64,000 nt of DNA from Proteus vulgaris (GTDB lineage Bacteria > Pseudomonadota > Gammaproteobacteria > Enterobacterales > Enterobacteriaceae): assembly GCF_033708015.1 (NCBI RefSeq), contig NZ_CP137920.1, forward strand, positions 4,111,695-4,175,694. The letters are read 5' to 3'. Each line of letters starts with the position of its first letter. Within the stretch, counting starts at the first letter, position 1. Positions 57,250 through 64,000 of the stretch are shown in pieces. The notes beneath the pieces were generated by a model. That model searched no databases and was not told the DNA's origin. It saw nothing but the letters and a program-made list of their open reading frames with translations. The translations under genes and the position numbers were made by a program.

Positions 57250-58179
57250 TTAATTCCATTGTTCGATTAACTGAGGTTGTCCTGATAATCCGTTATAAAC
57301 CGCAATAGAGAGTTGTGTGTCATTAATTTCAACAGATAAGTAATCCCCTTTAAATAAAGCGCCGCTGTTATAAACTGGGACATCGCCGAAGATCTCACTG
57401 CCACCATAACGGTTATCTTGACCAACATAATGAGTATGCCCAACAAATACCGCCTTTACCCCGTAATGCTCTAGCATATATTTAAAGAAGGTCAGCTCTT
57501 CTTGAGATGATTTTTCTGGGAAGTGTTGGTTTCCATCATGGAAGTTTAATATGATGGTTTTATTGCGATTTCGCGCCTGAATTAAATCTTTTTCTAACCA
57601 ATCAATAGAATCTGTGACATTAATCGTTGAAGCTGACCAGTGATCGAGCACCACATGATAAGTGGGATAGTTTTGTAATTGAATAAAATGAATATCACCA
57701 TATTCCCAAGAGTAAGCCTTACTGCCTGAATATTCGCTACTGTCGTATCTAAAATTACCTGAAGTCGCATAATTACGATACTCTTCAATACGGTAGTGCA
57801 TATCAAAAACCATGCCTCTTGCACAGGCATTCATACTGTAATCAGCATTACTCGGCTCAGCACAGTCACCCACATTGTTTTGATAATCGTGATTACCAAG
57901 TCCAACATAGGTATTAAATCCTAAAGGTGAGGGAGCAAACAGTGCACGAAAACTCTCACGTTGGGAGCGACGACCAAATTCTGTTAAGTCACCATTTATA
58001 ATGCCAAAAGCAAAAGATTTTTCACGGTGTAATGCTTGAATACTATCTCTAACGTTTTTTACGGTGGTTTCCCAACGGGATTGATCATTATTGGGGTCAT
58101 TATTATCCAGATCTAGACGCCAAGGTTGTGGATCTGACATCACAATAATATTGTAGTTTGCTGATTGTGTTGTACTCAT
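57250..58179 (-). CDS. Calcineurin-like metallophosphoesterase beside the toxin-like gene
   Basis: A 309-residue phosphoesterase whose metal motifs are in order: DPQ at residues 16-18, GDL in INGDLTEFGRR, GNHD in GLGNHDYQNN, the single His in LNFHDGNQHF, and GHTH in VFVGHTHYVG. The first motif is DxQ rather than the usual DxH, as in CSTP1/CPPED1-type enzymes, so the first metal site differs. There is no signal peptide, membrane helix or extra domain. It is the first gene of a two-gene minus-strand operon with the Cry-like protein (18-base gap). It could act on a lipid or nucleotide phosphate; the substrate is unknown. Co-secretion or partnership with the toxin is inferred from context. Confidence 0.82.
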   Translation of the reverse strand: MSTTQSANYNIIVMSDPQPWRLDLDNNDPNNDQSRWETTVKNVRDSIQALHREKSFAFGIINGDLTEFGRRSQRESFRALFAPSPLGFNTYVGLGNHDYQNNVGDCAEPSNADYSMNACARGMVFDMHYRIEEYRNYATSGNFRYDSSEYSGSKAYSWEYGDIHFIQLQNYPTYHVVLDHWSASTINVTDSIDWLEKDLIQARNRNKTIILNFHDGNQHFPEKSSQEELTFFKYMLEHYGVKAVFVGHTHYVGQDNRYGGSEIFGDVPVYNSGALFKGDYLSVEINDTQLSIAVYNGLSGQPQLIEQWN

Positions 58180-58507
58180 AATTAATTTCCTTTTAAAGTA
58201 AGTTTTTCTCTCCTTATTTTTGACGGAAAATTAAAATAAGCACAATATTAAATATTGTTAGTAAGTGATAAATTTAATAATAAAAAAATTATTTTTTAAA
58301 ATTTAAAAAAGTGAGTTTTCATTATACTAAATGACCAATATATAATTCATTAAATGTAAATTATATAATAATTTAAATAATCAAATTATTATTGTTATCA
58401 TCTATGGATATATCTTCGATAAATTTTAAATTATGCCCGTTGAGTCAATAAAAAAGCGGTTTTAGGCTAGCTAATACCGCTTTTCTATTTGAATTAGCAT
58501 AAATAAA
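58180..58507. other. Promoter-side spacer of the phosphoesterase-toxin operon
   Basis: About 330 extremely AT-rich bases. It holds the ycdZ terminator (58449-58486), a perfect dyad CAATATT-A-AATATTG at 58243-58257 that could be an operator, and long A/T tracts suited to H-NS silencing. No other gene is visible. Confidence 0.55.
58449..58486 (-). terminator. Terminator of ycdZ
   Basis: AAAAGCGGT pairs with ACCGCTTTT around a 15-base loop. On the minus strand it is followed by a T run. It lies about 20 bases after the ycdZ stop. Confidence 0.8.
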
Positions 58508-58969
58508 TTACGCTGTTTTTCGCCATTTATTGGCGATCCAAAGCCCACTCATTTTCATCGAATAGCCAAATAAAACGCCAACGATTAATGACGGAATGGT
58601 TTGAAAGAGATCTCCTTGAGCCGCAAATAGAGTACATGCCCCAATAAAGGTGCCAGGAATATAAGCAAGTAGCGCACTTTTGGCTTGAATACACATCACA
58701 AAGGCAATCACACCGGTGACAGCATAACCAAAAATAGAAATATCACTAAAGACTTGGCTACCATAAATAATCGCTAATGCCCAAATTACACCACTCATAA
58801 TGGTAGCCATAGTAACGGCTAATCCTTTAATACCCTCTTTCGGATAAGCAAAATAGGCTGTACACCCTAAAAAGCCAGCCCAGCTTAATAAGTCAAATTG
58901 ATTAGCAACAAATGCCCAAATGGCAGAAAGAATGCCTGTTGTCAGCGCAGTAAAGTAAAGCGTTCTCAC
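58508..58969 (-). CDS. ycdZ: YcdZ-like DUF1097 inner-membrane protein
   Basis: A 153-residue, five- to six-helix inner-membrane protein of the DUF1097 family, very close to E. coli YcdZ along its length: TTGILSAIWAFVA, LLSWAGFLGCTAYFAYPKEGIKGLA, SGVIWALAIIYGSQ, VPGTFIGACTLFAAQGD-like and YSMKMSGLWIANKWR. No molecular function is established. It stands alone with its own terminator, and 400 AT-rich bases separate it from mnmE. Confidence 0.88.
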   Translation of the reverse strand: MRTLYFTALTTGILSAIWAFVANQFDLLSWAGFLGCTAYFAYPKEGIKGLAVTMATIMSGVIWALAIIYGSQVFSDISIFGYAVTGVIAFVMCIQAKSALLAYIPGTFIGACTLFAAQGDLFQTIPSLIVGVLFGYSMKMSGLWIANKWRKTA

Positions 58970-59375
58970 GATAGACTCTTAAAAGTAGTGGGGATATTTA
59001 CCCTGTTAACTAAAGGCGAATTTTAGCATTATCATTAGTTGATTTACTATATTTAGATCATTAAATATCATAATTTAAATAACCATTTTTTTGCTATCTG
59101 AAATCTCTTTATCTATTGAAAAATAAAAAGATAAAGTAAACGATTGCTTTATTAGATTTATAGTTAAATAAAAAATAACCAAGTATGTTGTTTGATATAT
59201 ATTATTAATCGGTTAATTAAAATCGAGTATTAAATAATATAATAAATAAAATAATTAATTTATGACACTCTTTTTGAAAAAAGCATTACCTAACTTTATA
59301 TCGTATATATGCAATTTTTACCTGCTATAACCGGTAAAGTGATATTTACACGCTATAGCAGGTAAAGTTTGATCG
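58970..59375. other. AT-rich spacer between ycdZ and mnmE
   Basis: About 400 bases with no gene. The only distinct structure is the 13-base inverted repeat next to the mnmE stop (listed separately). The ycdZ promoter should lie at its left end. Confidence 0.5.
59317..59366. repeat. Inverted repeat just after mnmE
   Basis: TTTACCTGCTATA at 59317-59329 and its complement at 59354-59366 form 13-bp arms around a 24-base loop. It lies 10 bases after the mnmE stop. It could end mnmE transcripts, though no clear T tract follows on the minus strand. Confidence 0.5.
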
Positions 59376-60740
59376 TTACTTCCCAATACAGAAACTTGAG
59401 AAAATACGGCCTAATAAATCATCCGAGGTAAATTCACCAGTAATTTCACTTAATGCTTGTTGAGCCAGTCTTAACTCTTCTGCCAATAATTCACCCGATT
59501 TTGCATAAACCAGCTGTTCATGGCCTTGCTGTAAATGTTCTGCTGCGGTATTTAATGCCTGTAAATGACGGCGGCGCGCTAAGAAGCCCCCTTCAGTATT
59601 GCTGTTAAAGCCCATGGCTTCTTTAAGGTGTGAGCGTAGTAACTCAATGCCCATTCCATCACGGGCAGATAAACGGATCATCGGATAGTCACCTTGCGAG
59701 GTGATCTCGGCAGGTTCACCCGTTAAATCTGATTTGTTGCGAATAACGGTGACCGGCAGTGTGCTAGGTAAACGAGCCATAAACTCAGGCCAAATATCTT
59801 CAGGTGCTGTTGCATCGGTAGTCGTACTATCCACCATAAAGAGCACTCTATCTGCTTGCTCAATCTCTTTCCAAGCACGTTCAATACCAATACGTTCCAC
59901 TTTATCACGGGCTTCACGTAAACCTGCTGTATCGATAATATGCAGAGGCATACCATCAATATGAATATGCTCACGCAATACATCACGCGTTGTACCCGCA
60001 ATATCCGTGACAATGGCAGCTTCTCGACCTGCTAATGCATTTAATAGGCTTGATTTACCTGCATTAGGGCGACCAGCGATAACCACTTTCATCCCTTCAC
60101 GTAACAGGCTACCTTGGCGAGCTTGAGCTCGAACATCATCTAATTCAGCAATAACCGCGTTAAGCTTTCCTTCAATGATACCGTCAGAAAGAAAATCAAT
60201 CTCTTCATCTGGGAAATCAATCGCTGCTTCAACATAAATACGTAAGTGAGTTAATGACTCTACCATCTCGTTAATATGAGAGGAAAATGCACCTTGTAAT
60301 GAATTAATCGCTGAACGTGCCGCTTGTTCTGAGCTGGCATCAATTAAATCTGCAATCGCTTCGGCTTGTGCTAAGTCGAGTTTGTCATTTAAAAATGCAC
60401 GTTCAGAAAATTCTCCAGGGTTTGCAATACGCACACCAGGAATTTGTAAAATGCGTTTTAGTAATAAATCCAGAATAACGGGGCCGCCATGACCTTGTAA
60501 TTCTAGAACATCTTCACCTGTAAATGAGTTCGGATTTGGGAAGAAAAGGGCGATACCCTGATCAAGCACTGAGTTGTCATCATTGCGAAATGGCAGGTAA
60601 TCGGCATAACGAGGTTTCGGCAATTTGCCTAAAACGGTTTGTGCCACAAGGGCTGCTTTGGGGCCAGAAACGCGTAGGATACCAACACCGCCTCTTCCCG
60701 GAGGTGTGGCCTGAGCGACGATAGTATCAGTGCTATGCAT
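59376..60740 (-). CDS. mnmE: tRNA uridine-5-carboxymethylaminomethyl modification GTPase
   Basis: MnmE (TrmE), with MnmG, installs cmnm5 at the wobble uridine of several tRNAs. The 454-residue protein has the N-terminal folate-binding domain ([17 protein letters not shown]), the tRNA-binding helical region, and a central Era-like GTPase domain with [27 protein letters not shown] and RNKSD. It closes with the invariant C-terminal CIGK. This is the last gene of the rpmH-rnpA-yidD-yidC-mnmE cluster. A terminator after yidC suggests it also has its own promoter. Confidence 0.97.
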   Translation of the reverse strand: MHSTDTIVAQATPPGRGGVGILRVSGPKAALVAQTVLGKLPKPRYADYLPFRNDDNSVLDQGIALFFPNPNSFTGEDVLELQGHGGPVILDLLLKRILQIPGVRIANPGEFSERAFLNDKLDLAQAEAIADLIDASSEQAARSAINSLQGAFSSHINEMVESLTHLRIYVEAAIDFPDEEIDFLSDGIIEGKLNAVIAELDDVRAQARQGSLLREGMKVVIAGRPNAGKSSLLNALAGREAAIVTDIAGTTRDVLREHIHIDGMPLHIIDTAGLREARDKVERIGIERAWKEIEQADRVLFMVDSTTTDATAPEDIWPEFMARLPSTLPVTVIRNKSDLTGEPAEITSQGDYPMIRLSARDGMGIELLRSHLKEAMGFNSNTEGGFLARRRHLQALNTAAEHLQQGHEQLVYAKSGELLAEELRLAQQALSEITGEFTSDDLLGRIFSSFCIGK

Positions 60741-60767
60741 GGTGTACTCGCTTAATCAGAATAATTG

Positions 60768-60815
60768 TATCAATATAAAAAAACAGAAGGCGGTCATTGT
60801 AGACCGCCTTCGCTA
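60768..60815 (-). terminator. Terminator between yidC and mnmE
   Basis: AAGGCGGTC pairs with GACCGCCTT around a six-base ATTGTA loop (60787-60810). On the minus strand the stem is followed by TGTTTTTTTTAT. It lies 60 bases past the yidC stop. Confidence 0.85.
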
Positions 60816-60871
60816 TTTTATGTCACTTTCCTTTGAATGTAACCAAGGAAGAGGTTTTTCCTCATGTGACC

Positions 60872-62512
60872 TTATTTTTTGTCTCTGCTGTGTAAGCCAC
60901 GTTTTTCCAAGCCGCGGTAAATTAGCTGCTGTTGGATAATGGTCACTAAGTTACTGACGATATAGTACAGAACTAGACCTGATGGGAACCACAGGAAGAA
61001 TACAGTAAACACAACCGGCATAAAGGTCATGATTTTTTGTTGCATCGGATCCGTCACTGCCGTAGGAGACAGTTTCTGAATGATGAACATTGTTACACCC
61101 ATTAATAATGGCAGGATGTAGTACGGATCTTGCGCCGATAAATCTTGGATCCATAACATAAATGGCGCATGACGTAATTCAACAGAACCCATCAGCATGT
61201 AATACAATGCAAGGAAGATTGGCATCTGGATAATCAGCGGTAAACAACCACCCAGAGGATTCACTTTCTCTTGTTTGTATAACGCCATCATTTCTTGGCT
61301 CATACGTTGTTTGTCATCACCAATACGTTCACGCAGTGCAGCCAATTTTGGTTGCAGTAAACGCATTTTCGCCATGGAAGTATACTGTGCTTTAGTCAGC
61401 GGATACATGATACCACGAACGATAAAGGTGATCATGATGATGGAGAAGCCCCAGTTACCGATAAAGCTGTGAAGGAATTTCAACAGTTTAAACAGTGGCT
61501 GAGAGATAAACCATAACCAACCGTAATCTACAGACAGGTCTAAATGTGGCGCAATGGCTGACATTTCTGACTGAATTTCTGGACCAACCCATAATGTTGA
61601 GCTGATGTCAGCACTGCTATTTGGTGCAATTGTCACCGGTGCTGATTTATAACCAATCAGAGCAATAGATTTGTTTTCTAAAGTGATAGAGTAGAAGTTA
61701 TTGTTCTGACTATCTTTAGAAGGAACCCATGCTGTTGCAAAGTACTGTTGTAACATTGCAACCCAACCATTATTAGTGGTTATAGATAAGTTTTTATCTT
61801 CGATATCACCAAAACTGTATTTTTTATAGTTGGTTTCATCGGATGAGTATGCCGCGCCACGATAAGTGTGTAGCGCAAAGTTGCTGCTACCAGTATCACG
61901 GCTTTCTGGCAATTTAACAGATTGTTTTAACTGACCGTAGAAGTTCATGGTCAACGTTTTATCTGTTGTATTCTCAATTTTGTAATCAATACCGATATCG
62001 TACTGACCTTTCTTCAGAATGAAGGTTTTGACGAATTTTACGCCTTCTTCATTGACAAAAGTCATAGGTACACGTAACTCATCTTGGTTTTCACCAAGTA
62101 CGAATTCGTTTTTATCAGCACTATAAACTGGGCGAGATTTCTGATCTGGGCCATCAGGGCCGATTAAGCCACTTTGCGCCTGATACAGAAACTGTGGTGT
62201 AGTTTCCAGTAAACGGAAAGGTGTCTGTGAATTAAGCTCGGCGGGATAGGCTAACAAATCAGCCTCATCGATAGTACCGCCCTGAGTATTGATACGAAGA
62301 TCAAGTACGTCAGTTTTTACGGTAATCAATTTTGCCTGCTCATTGCTGTTACCAGTTACAGCAAGACTATCACTACTTGGCACGTCCGCTTGTTGCGAGA
62401 CCTGAGCAGTAGTGGTGGTGTTTTGTGAAACTTTATCACCCTCCCACTGCTGCCAGATCAGGAAAGAAACGAACAGCAAAGCGATGAATAGAAGATTGCG
62501 TTGCGAATCCAT
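60872..62512 (-). CDS. yidC: Membrane protein insertase YidC
   Basis: YidC inserts and folds inner-membrane proteins, alone or with SecYEG. The 546-residue protein starts [24 protein letters not shown] with the first membrane helix, followed by the large periplasmic beta domain (residues about 55-340) and the five-helix insertase core from [17 protein letters not shown]. Core features [51 protein letters not shown] and the C-terminal basic tail are standard. It sits 2 bases after yidD and is transcribed away from dnaA. Confidence 0.97.
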   Translation of the reverse strand: MDSQRNLLFIALLFVSFLIWQQWEGDKVSQNTTTTAQVSQQADVPSSDSLAVTGNSNEQAKLITVKTDVLDLRINTQGGTIDEADLLAYPAELNSQTPFRLLETTPQFLYQAQSGLIGPDGPDQKSRPVYSADKNEFVLGENQDELRVPMTFVNEEGVKFVKTFILKKGQYDIGIDYKIENTTDKTLTMNFYGQLKQSVKLPESRDTGSSNFALHTYRGAAYSSDETNYKKYSFGDIEDKNLSITTNNGWVAMLQQYFATAWVPSKDSQNNNFYSITLENKSIALIGYKSAPVTIAPNSSADISSTLWVGPEIQSEMSAIAPHLDLSVDYGWLWFISQPLFKLLKFLHSFIGNWGFSIIMITFIVRGIMYPLTKAQYTSMAKMRLLQPKLAALRERIGDDKQRMSQEMMALYKQEKVNPLGGCLPLIIQMPIFLALYYMLMGSVELRHAPFMLWIQDLSAQDPYYILPLLMGVTMFIIQKLSPTAVTDPMQQKIMTFMPVVFTVFFLWFPSGLVLYYIVSNLVTIIQQQLIYRGLEKRGLHSRDKK

Positions 62513-62514
62513 CG

Positions 62515-62775
62515 TTAATTTTCTCTGTTATCGTCGTTTTTTCTAGGTGGGACAGGATCATCACCACCTTCGTGTAAAGGGTGGCATTTTAATATGCGTT
62601 TCACTGTTAACCAACTACCTTTTATCATTCCAAACCTGCGCAATGCCTCAATTCCGTAATTAGAGCACGTAGGATTAAAACGACAACGAGGCCCCAACAG
62701 AGGACTAATCCCCAGTTGATAGCCCCTAATCAGCAAGATCAGGACTTTTGAGCCAAGCGACAATGACGACGCCAT
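62515..62775 (-). CDS. yidD: Membrane protein insertion efficiency factor YidD
   Basis: An 86-residue basic protein with the family tract [35 protein letters not shown] and [18 protein letters not shown], including paired cysteines. It helps insertion of membrane proteins at the inner membrane. The start lies inside the rnpA gene (37-base overlap), the usual arrangement, and yidC begins 2 bases after the stop. Confidence 0.95.
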   Translation of the reverse strand: MASSLSLGSKVLILLIRGYQLGISPLLGPRCRFNPTCSNYGIEALRRFGMIKGSWLTVKRILKCHPLHEGGDDPVPPRKNDDNREN

Positions 62776-63098
62776 AATTTACCCAATACTTCCGTCAATT
62801 GATGGTTATCAAGTTCAGCAACCCCTTTTCTTACTAATAACACAAAATCCATCGGCGGTAATTCATGCTGATGTAAACGAAAGTATTCACGGGCTAATCG
62901 TTTAATACGATTGCGCTCATGAGCACGTTTAACGTTTTTCTTTGCGATTGTTAGACCGATGCGGGGATGCCCCAGCTCATTTTGGCGACCCAAAATAGTA
63001 ACTTCTGGAGAACTCGCACGTTGTGGTTGCTGGAAAACAAAATTGAAATGCTTGGGAGTTAACAAACGTAACTCCCTTGGAAAAGCGAGCTTAACCAC
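62739..63098 (-). CDS. rnpA: Ribonuclease P protein component
   Basis: The protein cofactor of RNase P, which matures the 5' ends of tRNAs. The 119-residue basic protein begins [28 protein letters not shown] as in E. coli and has the RNA-binding signature [22 protein letters not shown]. Length equals the E. coli protein. It overlaps yidD and follows rpmH by 17 bases. Confidence 0.97.
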   Translation of the reverse strand: MVKLAFPRELRLLTPKHFNFVFQQPQRASSPEVTILGRQNELGHPRIGLTIAKKNVKRAHERNRIKRLAREYFRLHQHELPPMDFVLLVRKGVAELDNHQLTEVLGKLWRRHCRLAQKS

Positions 63099-63115
63099 GG
63101 AATGGTTAGCTTTTA

Positions 63116-64000
<885 letters not shown>

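Overview
The window reads as an AT-rich enterobacterial chromosome from the replication-origin side. It opens inside atpC, followed by glmU-glmS, and ends with mnmE-yidC-yidD-rnpA-rpmH and the start of the dnaA upstream region. Housekeeping proteins (GlmU, GlmS, FdoG, FdoH, RnpA, SatP, YcdZ, YgiW) resemble Escherichia coli proteins closely, but the bases are far richer in A+T. This points to the Morganellaceae (Proteus, Cosenzaea, Providencia, Moellerella or Xenorhabdus-like). A copious-slime, insect-associated member such as Cosenzaea (Proteus) myxofaciens would fit the cellulose cluster and the insecticidal-type toxin, but that is a guess and no search was possible.

Layout. 1-3.8 kb: atpC end, glmU, glmS. 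4.5-7.1 kb: an M20 peptidase with a YfcC-type carrier, probably a peptide or amino-acid scavenging pair. 7.1-10.5 kb: a TetR repressor divergent from an EmrAB-like efflux pump, with two matched operators between them. 10.6-15.2 kb: small single genes (DUF411 protein, ygiW-like, satP, rhomboid protease, nagK, NADAR hydrolase). 15.2-16.6 kb: a long gene-free AT-rich stretch. 16.6-29 kb: a cellulose cluster of type I layout (possible bcsO, bcsA, bcsB, bcsC, bcsD, a PAS-GGDEF diguanylate cyclase, a galU paralogue, bcsZ). It encodes synthesis, export and crystallisation of cellulose, its UDP-glucose supply and its c-di-GMP activator. 29.1-31.9 kb: a dGTPase-family HD hydrolase, a CCA/poly(A)-polymerase-type nucleotidyltransferase and a Mop-domain protein, possibly one operon. 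32-33.7 kb: an LtaS-like sulfatase-fold membrane enzyme.

33.8-43.8 kb is a complete selenocysteine formate dehydrogenase region: selA-selB, fdhE, fdoGHI with an in-frame UGA at codon 196, and divergent fdhD. 43.8-48.5 kb holds a GNAT enzyme, a TupA-like ATP-grasp protein, an unrecognised secreted protein, a nitrilase-family amidase and a LysR regulator.

48.5-55.2 kb has the layout of a hemophilin / type XI secretion (Slam-like) haem-acquisition locus: secreted cargo, TPR + beta-barrel secretor, TonB-dependent receptor and dedicated TonB. 55.2-58.2 kb holds the most unusual pair: a calcineurin-like phosphoesterase followed by a 654-residue protein that looks like a three-domain Cry-type delta-endotoxin. 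The window closes with ycdZ, mnmE, yidC, yidD, rnpA, rpmH and a GATC-rich, DnaA-box-containing region that should precede dnaA.

No tRNA, rRNA, CRISPR array, insertion sequence or phage gene was recognised. All family assignments come from reading the translated sequences, not from database searches.
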